Shown: piece after piece, positions 1 through 8,514 of the stretch | How positions within the stretch are numbered: the stretch's first letter is position 1 | Layout: each line of letters begins with the position of its first letter | The notes under the pieces: model-generated | The model's database searches: none | What the model saw: the letters and a program-made list of their open reading frames with translations, nothing else | What the model was told of the DNA's origin: nothing | Source: a virus | Virus record (IMG/VR): IMGVR_UViG_3300021964_008748 | Location: 1-47,063 of that record | DNA length: 47,063 nucleotides | Direction: 5' to 3' (one strand) | Position numbers and translations under genes: made by a program

Positions 1-336
1 ATACATAATACAGGCATGAGATCTCGAGCGTGAACCAGAGCCTGGGCACAGGTCAGCAGGATCCCGGGAGAAGCCTGGAATATTGCAGGGAACAGGCCCA
101 TGATCTCGGAACCTGAGCAAATGATCCTGTAAACTTCGGGGGCTGGGCGAAAAGAAACGGGTTTTTGTATTAGTGCGGGTAGGTAGAAATAGTAATGCAA
201 CCCATAACCCCTATATATCTAATAAAAAATGTGACATTAGGTAGTTATATATAATAGTAGCAGGCTATTGTCGCGCTGTATATATGTAAAAACGGTAAAA
301 AGTGTGTAAATATGCCTAATATAGAAAATATTTAGT
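1..336. other. Non-coding leader region with G+C-rich inverted-repeat island
   Basis: No convincing gene is seen here on either strand; the longest ATG-started frames are about ten codons. The first 180 bases are about 52% G+C and then composition drops to about 30%, like the rest of the window. Between 11 and 129 the tetramers CCTG and CAGG occur nine times and pair into several possible short hairpins (for example CCTG-ggca-CAGG at 41-52 and CCTG-gaatattg-CAGG at 74-89). The AT-rich part (200-336) leads straight into the first gene of the long + strand operon, so a late promoter probably lies here. I could not match a Bacteroidota TTTG/TAnnTTTG promoter with confidence. Confidence 0.5.
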
Positions 337-615
337 ATGGCTAAGCAAAAATTAAGTAAATCAGCTGCTGCTGCTAAAGCTAAACGGGACCTCCGTTATG
401 CAAATTCAGCAGATCGCAAGAAAAAAAGAGCCGATAGCCAGAAAAAACGCCGCGCTGCGGCAAAGAAGCATGGTTCTAACTGGTTAGTTGGTAAAGACTA
501 TGACCATAACACAGGTAAATTCGTTTCCTCCTCACACAACAGAGGCGGCACGCAATCAAAAAAGAAAAAAGACGGTACTAAGGCCGAAAAAAAACAATCT
601 AGAAAAAGAAAATAA
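337..615 (+). CDS. Small, very basic Lys/Arg-rich protein
   Basis: This is a 92-residue protein with over a third Lys and Arg and no predicted membrane segment. Residues 1-46 are a charged Ala/Lys/Arg helix-like stretch. A more ordered core with GKDYDHNTGKFVS (residues 52-64) is followed by a Lys-rich tail. Small proteins with a KD-[VY]-x-H core and basic tails recur in marine phages, which is from memory of such genomes and not a named family. The charge suggests nucleic-acid binding or packing in the head, but that is inference. It is the first gene of the + strand operon, six bases ahead of the first fibre gene. The start is the only ATG near the 5' end of the frame. Confidence 0.7.
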   Translation: MAKQKLSKSAAAAKAKRDLRYANSADRKKKRADSQKKRRAAAKKHGSNWLVGKDYDHNTGKFVSSSHNRGGTQSKKKKDGTKAEKKQSRKRK

Positions 616-621
616 CAACAA

Positions 622-2652
622 ATGGCTATAATTTACACATATCCACAAATAAGTGAGTTAGCCGCGGACGATACCTTGGTTATATCTGATGTTAGTAAGG
701 GTAATAAAACAAGATCTGTAACTGTTGGGCAACTATTGGCAGGCCTGGCTACAACAACGCAAGTGGATGACAGAGTAGTAACAGGTGCATCGTTTAACAC
801 TAACACTGGGTTACTAACGTTGACAAGAAACGGTGGTGACATACCATCAGTGACAACTAATTTAGATGGCAGATACTATTTATCTAGCAACCCTAACGGT
901 TATACTTCTAATCTAGGCGTAGTACAATCGCTAACAACTAATAACTCGTCAGGTGCTGCAACTTTAATTGAGGGTGTTTTAAACATACCACAATATTCTG
1001 GAGGCGGAGGCGGAGGTACAGGTACTGTAACAAATATAGCTACTACAGCACCTATAACAGGCGGCACAATAACTGAAACAGGCACTATAGGTATAACACT
1101 CGCAACTGCTTCAGTAGATGGTTATTTAAGTTCTACAGACTGGAATACGTTTAACAACAAGCAAAGTACTTCGGAAAAGGGACAAGCTGATGGTTATGCC
1201 CCGCTAAATGAAAACAACAAGGTTCCAACTGTTCATTTACCAGATAGCTTGGTTGGGGCAGTTATTTACCAAGGCACATGGGACGCGAACAACAACATTC
1301 CCGAACTCCCAACACCGGCTGCTGACAACAATGGTCATTACTATATAGTAAGCGACGCAGGTACATATTCAGGAATAACATACGCGGTGGGTGATTGGAT
1401 TATATCTAATGGTATTGCCTGGGAAAAAGTGGATAACACCCAGGATGTTAATAGCGTGTTTGGTCGTCAAGGTAACATAGTAGCAGTTTCGAGCGACTAC
1501 GCTGAATTTTACGATGCTAACGTACAGAGTGATTGGAGCGTTGTCGACACTACCAGTGACGCGTTTATATTAAATAAGCCAGCTACTATAACGCAAGAGC
1601 AAGCAAACGAAATAGCAGCTAATACGATAAAAACATCATTTCCAGGTTTTGGAACTACAGAAGGCACAGCCCTAGAAGGGAATACAGTTATACCGGCGGC
1701 GTATACTAACGCAGATGTTGACGCACATTTAAACACAACTGCGGCAGGCGATAATGAAGTATTATCATGGACAGGTGCTGATTACGCTTGGGTAGCTCAA
1801 TCTGGCGGCGGCGGTGGTATTGGCGGAAGTGGGGTAGATACTCAGATGGCTATATTTGACTCTACGTCAACAATAACTTCCACACAAGCTTTAGCGGTGA
1901 ATAGCTCTAGCCAAATAATAATGGATGTGTTACGAGGCAGTGATTCTTACGCAGATGACACAGCTGCTTTAGCCGGTGGTGTTCCATACGGCGGGTTATA
2001 CAGAACAGATAGTATTGTAAAAATAAACCTACTTGGCAATCCTCCTGGTCCAGATCCTGAGGAAGTAGAAATATGTGGTTTAATTTGGACCACTGAAAAC
2101 TCTATCGAAACAGAGTTGATTGCGGGTGGAAATATACCAATCGTTACAACCGCAGCTGAAATGCGTCTAAAATACCTGCAAAACGCACCAGCAGCAGCGT
2201 ATTGGCAGTATGATGAAAACGAAAGCAGCAGAGGTTTGTATTACAATCTTTACGCAAGAAGCGTTGTAAAGCCTCCGAGTGGGTTTAGGTTACCTACTCT
2301 GTCGGACTATCAATATATTTCGGCTCAAGCATGTAACCCTGACCAACCAAACCAAAACAGGCACGGAGCTCCACTGCCTAACGGCTACGACCCAGGTCTT
2401 TTGACTAACACTGATTTTCTTGGAGATTCAGGGTTCAACGCTTACGGTTATGGAGGAGCATTAGTGCTTTCTTCTAATACGACTTCTTGGCAATACGACG
2501 GGGCAAGGGCTATCTTTTGGACATCAGGTTCACCCACTGTTAATGGATCAAGATTTGACTTCAATTGCCAAATAACTCCCTACCTCAGAACTGGCAGCTG
2601 GTCGGATTCAACTTATGAACTTGCCAATATAAGATTCGTTAAAGACGCATAA
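622..2652 (+). CDS. Tail fibre with N-terminal virion anchor and C-terminal FISUMP-like domain
   Basis: This is a 676-residue putative receptor-binding fibre. Residues 1-40 (MAIIYTYP...) closely resemble the start of the next gene, so they are probably the shared virion-attachment module. Then come Gly/Thr-rich fibre segments, the GYLSSTDWNTFNNK motif often seen in fibres of Bacteroidota phages, and Gly-rich linkers. Residues about 465-676 (CGLIWTTEN, SGFRLPT, FWTSG, IRFVKD at the end) have the look of the FISUMP domain (Fibrobacter succinogenes major paralogous domain), which is common on Bacteroidota and Fibrobacter surface proteins. I infer that this domain is the host-contacting tip. The leader before the ATG is A-rich (acaacaa), with no Shine-Dalgarno. 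Confidence 0.8.
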   Translation: MAIIYTYPQISELAADDTLVISDVSKGNKTRSVTVGQLLAGLATTTQVDDRVVTGASFNTNTGLLTLTRNGGDIPSVTTNLDGRYYLSSNPNGYTSNLGVVQSLTTNNSSGAATLIEGVLNIPQYSGGGGGGTGTVTNIATTAPITGGTITETGTIGITLATASVDGYLSSTDWNTFNNKQSTSEKGQADGYAPLNENNKVPTVHLPDSLVGAVIYQGTWDANNNIPELPTPAADNNGHYYIVSDAGTYSGITYAVGDWIISNGIAWEKVDNTQDVNSVFGRQGNIVAVSSDYAEFYDANVQSDWSVVDTTSDAFILNKPATITQEQANEIAANTIKTSFPGFGTTEGTALEGNTVIPAAYTNADVDAHLNTTAAGDNEVLSWTGADYAWVAQSGGGGGIGGSGVDTQMAIFDSTSTITSTQALAVNSSSQIIMDVLRGSDSYADDTAALAGGVPYGGLYRTDSIVKINLLGNPPGPDPEEVEICGLIWTTENSIETELIAGGNIPIVTTAAEMRLKYLQNAPAAAYWQYDENESSRGLYYNLYARSVVKPPSGFRLPTLSDYQYISAQACNPDQPNQNRHGAPLPNGYDPGLLTNTDFLGDSGFNAYGYGGALVLSSNTTSWQYDGARAIFWTSGSPTVNGSRFDFNCQITPYLRTGSWSDSTYELANIRFVKDA

Positions 2653-2672
2653 AATAAAATAAAAAAAAACAA

Positions 2673-5030
2673 ATGGCAATAATTTATACATACCCCAATA
2701 TAGGCACTCCTGAGGATGCAGATATAATGCTAATAAGCGATGTAAGCTTGGATAGTAACGCGACTAGAAATATTACATTGTCAAACCTTGGGCAGTTTAT
2801 AAATAGCAAGGTTGAATTGGTTATTATAGGCGATGTAGGTACAGGCGTTATAAACCTATCTACACAAGCGCTATCAGTGATAGGTACCGCAAACCAAATA
2901 CAAACAGCAGCGACAGATCAAACTATACAGATTGGGTTGCCTAGCGCGCTTATAGTTCCAGGCACCATGAATGTTGTTGGGTCAACGGAGCTACTAGGTG
3001 CTTTAACAGTAGAAGGAGTGTCTTCATTTAATGATGACGTTACTTTTGAAGCCGGGGCAAACTTTCAAAATGCTGTTTACGATCAGTATAGTAACCAAGG
3101 AACTGCCGGCCAGGTATTAAGTTCAACTGGAACCAATGTACAATGGATAGACAATCCGACTGCTGGAACAGTTACGGGGACTGGTACAACAAATACATTG
3201 CCTTTATGGACTGATGGACCTAATAGTGTACTTGGAGATTCAATGGCTACACAAGATCCAACAGCTGTTTCTTCTGTATTTGAAATAAACGCTATTAAAG
3301 GTACTGATGAATACACTACGCCAACAGGAAGTACTGTATATAAAATAAAGTCAGGTAACGCTCATAAATTTTCAATTACACAAGAGGGGGGCGGTGGCGT
3401 TGTATTGCCTTCAGGCGATATACTGAACAATGGGCCATCGTTTAATATGGGGGGCACGGCTTTTGCCAATGGCGAAAACGCATTATCGGTAGGGGCGTCT
3501 ACTACAGCCTTTGGTAATGGTTCTTTTGCGGCTAACTTTATAACGCTAGCATCAGGAGGAGGAGCTTCTGCTTTTGGTTTATTAACTGAAGCATCGGGAC
3601 TAGCGTCCGCGGTTTTTGGTAACAAGTCAATTGCTTCGGGTATTTACAGTATTGCCTCAGGCCAAGATTCAGTCGCGTCAGGTCAATCATCTGTAGCTAT
3701 TGGTGAAAAAGGAGAAGCAAACGGAAAAAATTCTTTTGTACAAGGATTTGGCGGTACAGCAGCAGGAAACAACGCTGCTAAATTCGGTTACGCTGGAAGC
3801 GCTGGCGGAAACAATGCTGTTAAATTCGGGTATGAGTCTATAGCGTCTGGTAACAATTCATTTGCTTCAGGGTGGCAAACAACAGCTTCTGGTTTATATT
3901 CATTTACAGCAGGTGATGGCAACATAGCTTCTGGAGAAAGAACAACCGCTTTCGGCGTTGACAATAATGTTTCAGGTAAAGGAAGTTTTGCTATTGGCGC
4001 TAGAAACACGGTGCCATCTGAAAATTCTTTTGTTGGCGGTGCTAACAACACTTTAACAGGAGCTAGTGGCGGTGTGCCAGGGTCTCAAACTTCTTTTGTT
4101 TTTGGCTATCAAAATACAGCAGAAGGAATTTACAGTACCGTATTAGGAACTAATAATAATACAGGCGAATCAACCAGCGCAAACCCTAGTGACTATATTA
4201 CTCTAATAGGGCACACTAACCTTCTCTTGAGCAGCAATAGGTCCACGATGCTTGGCTTTTCTAACCAAAACTACAGTGCGTCAAATGGATATATTGTTGG
4301 AGAAGCCAACCTGAACGTATTTGGTAGTAACAATTATATTTTTGGGCGTGTTAATGATATAGATAGCTGTAGCAACTCTGTAACAATTGGGACAGGAAAT
4401 GAAACGGTAGGGACTGGAAACATACCTAGTATCACTTTAGTTGGTGTTGGGTTAAAGTTTGATTCAAGCGGGCCGAATACCGGCTATGGAAGAGCTACGT
4501 ATGTTGGTTATTATAATGACGATCAAGATCAATTTTCTCAGTTTCAAATAGGTAATGGAACTGACACAAATAGGAAAAATGCATTAAGTATAAATAAAGA
4601 AAGTGAGATTAAAATATCTGAGTACGGATCTGGCACAGTAACTGGAACAGCAACTTATAATTTATCTGTTGCAGCTGACGGTAAAATAATAGAAACAGAG
4701 AATCCATACAAGCCAGACTATTTAAGTTTTGTTTGTTTACTTAGTCAATCAGCGGCGGCAAATCCACAGCCTAATATAGTATTAGAAAACTCTTTAAATA
4801 TTGGAAGTCCATTTACCGCTTTTACAAGGGTTGCTAGTGGAGAATATAACTTATATGCACCAGGTAAATTTAAACTATTAAAAACAATAGTATTTTTAAA
4901 TGGAGGATCATCTGAAAATAATCATGATGTTGCATGGGAGGTGATTGATGCTGATAATTTAAGAATACGTACACATAATAGCGATGGCAAGCTTACAAAA
5001 GCCTCATTAGAAATAAGAACTTATAATTAA
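2673..5030 (+). CDS. Tail fibre with YadA-like beta-roll repeats
   Basis: This is a 785-residue fibre whose first 40 residues (MAIIYTYP..., LISDVS) match the anchor of the preceding fibre. Residues 305-458 are eleven tandem 14-residue repeats with the pattern xxASGxxSxAxGxx, as in the left-handed beta-roll head of YadA-type trimeric adhesins. A probable trimerisation and tip region follows. The last 100 residues, ending RTHNSDGKLTKASLEIRTYN, look like a small C-terminal beta domain found in other Bacteroidota phage fibres (from memory). The fold suggests a homotrimeric stalk or head that binds the host surface. The two fibres may be used together or as alternatives. The start ATG follows an A-run leader (aaaaacaa). 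Confidence 0.8.
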   Translation: MAIIYTYPNIGTPEDADIMLISDVSLDSNATRNITLSNLGQFINSKVELVIIGDVGTGVINLSTQALSVIGTANQIQTAATDQTIQIGLPSALIVPGTMNVVGSTELLGALTVEGVSSFNDDVTFEAGANFQNAVYDQYSNQGTAGQVLSSTGTNVQWIDNPTAGTVTGTGTTNTLPLWTDGPNSVLGDSMATQDPTAVSSVFEINAIKGTDEYTTPTGSTVYKIKSGNAHKFSITQEGGGGVVLPSGDILNNGPSFNMGGTAFANGENALSVGASTTAFGNGSFAANFITLASGGGASAFGLLTEASGLASAVFGNKSIASGIYSIASGQDSVASGQSSVAIGEKGEANGKNSFVQGFGGTAAGNNAAKFGYAGSAGGNNAVKFGYESIASGNNSFASGWQTTASGLYSFTAGDGNIASGERTTAFGVDNNVSGKGSFAIGARNTVPSENSFVGGANNTLTGASGGVPGSQTSFVFGYQNTAEGIYSTVLGTNNNTGESTSANPSDYITLIGHTNLLLSSNRSTMLGFSNQNYSASNGYIVGEANLNVFGSNNYIFGRVNDIDSCSNSVTIGTGNETVGTGNIPSITLVGVGLKFDSSGPNTGYGRATYVGYYNDDQDQFSQFQIGNGTDTNRKNALSINKESEIKISEYGSGTVTGTATYNLSVAADGKIIETENPYKPDYLSFVCLLSQSAAANPQPNIVLENSLNIGSPFTAFTRVASGEYNLYAPGKFKLLKTIVFLNGGSSENNHDVAWEVIDADNLRIRTHNSDGKLTKASLEIRTYN
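3585..4046 (+). repeat. Eleven tandem 42-nt (14-residue) coding repeats, YadA-head type
   Basis: The repeats are degenerate at the DNA level but regular at the protein level. Units such as SIASGIYSIASGQD, SVASGQSSVAIGEK and SIASGNNSFASGWQ follow one another with no change of spacing. Two neighbouring units (GTAAGNNAAKFGYA and GSAGGNNAVKFGYE) are near identical, which points to recent unit duplication. Confidence 0.85.
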
Positions 5031-5038
5031 AAACAAAT

Positions 5039-5359
5039 ATGGCAACTTGGACAATTTTATCAATGGAATATGAAAACAACGCTAGCGAAGACAAACTAGT
5101 AGTAATATCTGCAGCGCAAGGGCAAGATGGTGTTGGTTATGCTAGAAAAGTATTTACTAATACTTTATCTGGCGTTGTAGGACCTGCTCCACTTACGCCT
5201 TATGATCAACTAACAGAATCTCAAGTTATAGGTTTAGTGCAAGCGGATCTAGGGCCAACTGTTGTAACAGACGCTGAAACTTACGTAGACGCGCAGGCAA
5301 CTATTAAAAAAGAACAAATAGAAGATCTACCGACAAATACAGGTCTTCCTTGGCAATAA
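5039..5359 (+). CDS. Small conserved phage protein downstream of fibres (possibly DUF7936-like)
   Basis: This is a 106-residue soluble protein. It opens with MATWTIL and carries PYDQLTESQVIGLVQADLG (residues 59-77) and a C-terminal GLPW. This pattern (beta-rich start, Leu/Thr-E helix, basic stretch, terminal G-x-PW) is common in small proteins encoded next to tail genes of many phages. I believe it is the family Pfam lists as DUF7936, but I cannot check. Function is unknown; a tail-associated or fibre-assembly role is a guess from position. It starts eight bases after the fibre stop behind an AAAACAAAT leader. Confidence 0.65.
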   Translation: MATWTILSMEYENNASEDKLVVISAAQGQDGVGYARKVFTNTLSGVVGPAPLTPYDQLTESQVIGLVQADLGPTVVTDAETYVDAQATIKKEQIEDLPTNTGLPWQ

Positions 5360-5399
5360 GTAAAAACCGCTAAAACCAGGTAATATATATGATATACCC

Positions 5400-5415
5400 T
5401 GCTCGGGTTAGAGCA
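5400..5415 (+). promoter_or_regulatory. Small hairpin in the 86-nt gap between 5359 and 5446
   Basis: TGCTC-gggtta-GAGCA forms a five-pair stem with a six-base loop, preceded by the near-palindrome ggtaatatatatgatatacc (5379-5398). It is followed by an A-rich stretch, not a T-run, so it is a poor intrinsic terminator on the + strand. It may be an operator, promoter spacer or processing site ahead of the chaperonin segment. Confidence 0.35.
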
Positions 5416-5445
5416 AACCAATTAATAACATAAAAACCAAAACCA

Positions 5446-5727
5446 ATGACACTATTTTATTCGACTAGCACGTGGAGTAGTCAACCACAAGTATCTGATG
5501 AGACCAAAGCTTTATGGGAAAAAGCAATTCAAAAAACAAATTGGCGTATTGTACAATTACCAAACGGTTATTATCAAACTGAGTTTAACAAGGATAACCA
5601 ATGGGTTGATATAACAAGACGCGAAACAATTGAAGGTGCTGAACAGGCAATTGATGCTTCTATTGAGCATTACAATAAAAAGCTTGGATTTTTAAAAGGT
5701 CCAAAAGTAGTAAAAACTTTTGAATAG
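5446..5727 (+). CDS. Hypothetical small protein upstream of groEL
   Basis: This is a 93-residue soluble protein with the core WRIVQLPNGYYQTEF (residues 33-47), then WVDITRRETIEGAEQAIDASIEHY (residues about 53-76) and a basic end KGPKVVKTF. It has no signal peptide or membrane segment. A beta-hairpin followed by a long helix is suggested. I recall similar proteins in marine Bacteroidota phages, but with no assigned function. It is followed after 31 AT-rich bases by groEL, and the hairpin upstream suggests it may head the chaperonin transcript. Confidence 0.7.
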   Translation: MTLFYSTSTWSSQPQVSDETKALWEKAIQKTNWRIVQLPNGYYQTEFNKDNQWVDITRRETIEGAEQAIDASIEHYNKKLGFLKGPKVVKTFE

Positions 5728-5758
5728 TATTTACAATCAAATTAAATTTAATTAAATT

Positions 5759-7315
5759 ATGACTGACAAAATAGTTAAGAATTTAAACTTTGGAAATGAA
5801 GCCAAAGATAAAGTCTTTGCAGGAATTGAAAAACTCACAAAAGCTGTTAGCTCCACTTTAGGGGCTAGCGGCAAGTGCGTAATACTTGAAGACAATACAG
5901 GAAGCCCCGTTATAACAAAAGACGGGGTGACTGTAGCAAATACAATAACACTGTTAGATCCGGTTGAAAATATAGGTGCTACACTTATAAAACAAGCGGC
6001 TCAAAGAACGGTTAGCGAGGCAGGCGATGGAACTACCACAGCAACGGTGTTGGCGCATGCAATTTTAAAAGAAGCATACGAAGCGCTAAAGTCGCACGGA
6101 ACTCGCGAAATTAAAGAAGGAATAACCCTAGCGGTTGAAAAGGTATGTGCGGCGTTAGAAAAATCAGCCATACCTGTAACCGGTAAAATGTTAAATCAAG
6201 TTGCAACAATCTCAGCAAACAACGATGCTGAGCTGGGTAACTTAATTGCTGACGCTTTTAAAGCTGTTGACAGAACAGGTGTTGTTATAATGGAAACTTC
6301 AAATGAAACCACAACAACTACAGAGGTGGTTGACGGGGTTCAATACGAAAAAGGATTAAAGAATTTTCATTTTGTAACAAATAAAGAAACTGGCGTTTCT
6401 GAATTAGACAATCCTTTAGTTTTAATTGTTGAATCAGAAGTTCCTAACATAAGAAAAATACAAAGCGTATTAGAATACGTTATAAAAAATAAAAGAAGTC
6501 TTCTAATAATTGCCGATGTTGGACTTGAGGTGTTAAACGCTCTTGCCATGAATCACGTTAAGGGTAATATAAAAGTAAATGTTATTGACGCTCCTACTTA
6601 TGGAGTAACCAAAAAAGAAGTGATGCAGGATTTAGCGCTGTTGACAGGTGCAACTGTAATAAATGAAAATTTGGGAGATGATATGGATTTAATAGAACCT
6701 GAATATTTGGGAGAATGCTTAAAATCTGTAACAAACAATGAAGAAACGATTTTGCAAATTAGTGAACCCAGTGAAGAAGTTGAAAAACTGGTGGAGCAAG
6801 TTAAAAAACAGCTTGATGAAGCTACACTTACGGGTCACAAAATTCGATTTGAAAAAAGACTTGCTCGTCTCTCCGCTAAAGTGGCTATTGTCAAAGTTGG
6901 AGCAAACTCCGAAGTAGAGTTAAAAGAAAAAACAGATAGGGTTGAAGATGCTATCTGCGCTACTAAAGCCGCAATAAAAGAGGGTATAGTTCCAGGTGGA
7001 GGTATAGCTTTGCTAAATGCGTCTGTCCTTACAACAGCTAAAAGTGAAGGCGAGAAAGTATTGTTAAAGGCAATTAAAGCGCCTTACGAGACAATTCTTA
7101 CAAACGCAGGTTTTGAAATAGTTTACCCCCAAACAAAAAACAAAGGGTTAAACGTGGTTACAGGAAAAGAAGTAAATATGGTACGAGCAGGGATTATAGA
7201 TCCGCTACTAGTAACTAAAAGCGCTCTTAAAAATGCGGCTTCAGTAGCTACAACAATAATTTCAACCGATTGTGTAATCAATAACTTAAGAGTAGGAGAT
7301 GAAAGCAATAGGTAG
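5759..7315 (+). CDS. groEL: GroEL-type group I chaperonin, phage-encoded
   Basis: This is a 518-residue ATP-driven folding chaperone, near full length for GroEL (about 540). The ATP-binding GDGTTTAT is at residues 89-96 with Asp90 in the place of E. coli Asp87. The catalytic Asp of RVEDA is Asp397 (E. coli Asp398). GIVPGGGIAL (409-418) and GIIDPLLVTKSAL near the end are canonical. The Gly-Gly-Met tail is missing. The apical region is divergent and includes an unusual Thr-rich stretch (SNETTTTTEVVDG, about 180-192). groES overlaps its 3' end by 17 bases, the reverse of the bacterial groES-groEL order. It probably folds capsid or other virion proteins. The AT leader caatcaaattaaatttaatt precedes the ATG, with no Shine-Dalgarno. 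Confidence 0.93.
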   Translation: MTDKIVKNLNFGNEAKDKVFAGIEKLTKAVSSTLGASGKCVILEDNTGSPVITKDGVTVANTITLLDPVENIGATLIKQAAQRTVSEAGDGTTTATVLAHAILKEAYEALKSHGTREIKEGITLAVEKVCAALEKSAIPVTGKMLNQVATISANNDAELGNLIADAFKAVDRTGVVIMETSNETTTTTEVVDGVQYEKGLKNFHFVTNKETGVSELDNPLVLIVESEVPNIRKIQSVLEYVIKNKRSLLIIADVGLEVLNALAMNHVKGNIKVNVIDAPTYGVTKKEVMQDLALLTGATVINENLGDDMDLIEPEYLGECLKSVTNNEETILQISEPSEEVEKLVEQVKKQLDEATLTGHKIRFEKRLARLSAKVAIVKVGANSEVELKEKTDRVEDAICATKAAIKEGIVPGGGIALLNASVLTTAKSEGEKVLLKAIKAPYETILTNAGFEIVYPQTKNKGLNVVTGKEVNMVRAGIIDPLLVTKSALKNAASVATTIISTDCVINNLRVGDESNR

Positions 7316-7559
7316 AAATTTAATAGTATTAAAAGAAAAGCAAGGCGCAAAAGAAACAAAAGGCGGCTTACTTTTGGCGGAAAAGCAAAGAGAAGATATT
7401 AGATACGCGAAAGCAAAAGTAATATCAGCCGGCGAAGATGTGCAAGCTATAAAAGATAATGATGTTATATATTATGACCGCCACGCGGGCCACAAAATAG
7501 AATTTGAAGGTACCATGTATAATGTTATAAAAGCACAAGATGTAGTAATAGTAGTATGA
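7299..7559 (+). CDS. groES: GroES-type co-chaperonin (single domain)
   Basis: This is an 86-residue GroES-like lid protein. The N-terminal strand IGRNLIVLKEK is followed by a mobile loop (about 15-32) with GGLLL in place of the usual GGI(V/I)L. Then come YAKAKVISAG, the turn DNDVIYYD and a C-terminal strand VVIVV. It is slightly shorter than bacterial GroES (about 97), mainly through loss of part of the roof segment. Overlap with groEL (17 bases) and with the next gene (4 bases, ATGA) indicates translational coupling. It is expected to cap the phage GroEL and perhaps host GroEL; partner choice is unknown. Confidence 0.88.
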   Translation: MKAIGRNLIVLKEKQGAKETKGGLLLAEKQREDIRYAKAKVISAGEDVQAIKDNDVIYYDRHAGHKIEFEGTMYNVIKAQDVVIVV

Positions 7560-7981
7560 GGCATTTAGAGGCATCTGATTTGCGTTCTTTAAATATTTTA
7601 AAGCATTACCGCGTAATTAGAAAATGGACCGCTAAAACACACGGTTTGCAAGAAGCGGACTTAGAGCTTTTAATATACTTTGACTGCTTAGACCATTTTA
7701 CTAAAAACGATTATAAGACCGGAGTGCTTGCATACAGTTGGGATAATAAAAGATGGAATAGACTTTTAAAAGAAGACTGGGTGAGCGTGTGGCGCAAAAG
7801 AAATCATACAACACAAAAGTATCACATATACAAAACTTCATTCAGATGTAGGCAAATGATTACACGTATGTATAAAATGCTTTTAAATGAAGAAGAAATA
7901 CCATTAATAAAAAATCCTAAAACGTATTCAGATCGTGCTTTAGGATTAGCTATAAAAAAAATAAACTATGGCAGCATCTAA
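7556..7981 (+). CDS. Winged-helix-like DNA-binding protein
   Basis: This is a 141-residue soluble protein with the helix pattern of a MarR-like winged helix: HYRVIRKWTAKTHGLQEADLELLIYFD (residues about 17-43), then NRLLKEDWVSVWRKRNHTT with a probable wing, and a final helix rich in Arg and Met. Proteins of this type occur near structural genes of marine Bacteroidota phages (memory). The fold call is by pattern only. It could be a late-gene regulator or a DNA-packing virion protein. It overlaps groES by 4 bases and the next gene by 14, so it is translated from the same message. Confidence 0.6.
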   Translation: MRHLEASDLRSLNILKHYRVIRKWTAKTHGLQEADLELLIYFDCLDHFTKNDYKTGVLAYSWDNKRWNRLLKEDWVSVWRKRNHTTQKYHIYKTSFRCRQMITRMYKMLLNEEEIPLIKNPKTYSDRALGLAIKKINYGSI

Positions 7982-8513
7982 TATGTTTGAAACTCCTAGC
8001 ATTAAGGCTAAGACTATACAAATACCAGCTGTAAACGCCTCTAGTATTGGGCAGACTGGTGATTGGACAAATACAGTCCAAAGAATAGACCTAGGGCTCT
8101 CGAACCATCAAAGAACTATGGAACAGTTAAAGGGAGGAGAAGGTAAAGACCAGACTAAGCTTGAAGCGCGTATTGAAAAAGCTAAAGCAGAGGGCAAAGA
8201 CGCGAAAGCAGCTAGGCTTGAGGGTAGAAAAGAAAGGGGAGATATTCGAGACGCAAATAAGGCATCACGAATTACAGCTAGAAATATAGACAAAAAAAAT
8301 AAGCTTACTAAAAAAGAGTTTTTTAAAGGGCAAAAATTTAATGAAAAACAAAAAGAAAAAGGAGGCGCAACTTCTGATTCTCATTTGTTTAAACCACTAG
8401 CACTTTCTTTGCAACCTGAGGGAATAACCGAGACGAAACCAGAATTTTCACTAGTGTCGCCTTTTAACATGAAGACATTTGATAAATTTTCTAAAATAGC
8501 AAAAGATATATAA
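7968..8513 (+). CDS. Hypothetical Lys-rich protein
   Basis: This is a 181-residue protein, not recognised. Residues about 50-125 are a long charged helix-like region rich in Lys, Glu and Ala (AKAEGKDAKAARLEGRKERG), likely coiled coil. The C-terminal part carries hydrophobic strands (FKPLALSLQPEG) and ends FDKFSKIAKDI. It has no signal peptide. Its position among small genes between chaperonin and lysis functions gives no firm role. It starts inside the previous gene, 14 bases before that stop. Confidence 0.6.
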   Translation: MAASNMFETPSIKAKTIQIPAVNASSIGQTGDWTNTVQRIDLGLSNHQRTMEQLKGGEGKDQTKLEARIEKAKAEGKDAKAARLEGRKERGDIRDANKASRITARNIDKKNKLTKKEFFKGQKFNEKQKEKGGATSDSHLFKPLALSLQPEGITETKPEFSLVSPFNMKTFDKFSKIAKDI

Positions 8514-8514
8514 T

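Noticed and set aside
1-180. Possible tRNA or tmRNA in the G+C-rich start of the window
   Set aside because: No T-arm consensus (GTTCGA), acceptor pairing or anticodon arm could be laid out. The hairpins are short and alternate, not cloverleaf.
3585-4046. Regular 42-base repeats that might suggest a CRISPR array
   Set aside because: The repeats are contiguous, in frame and degenerate, with no spacers; they encode a beta-roll.
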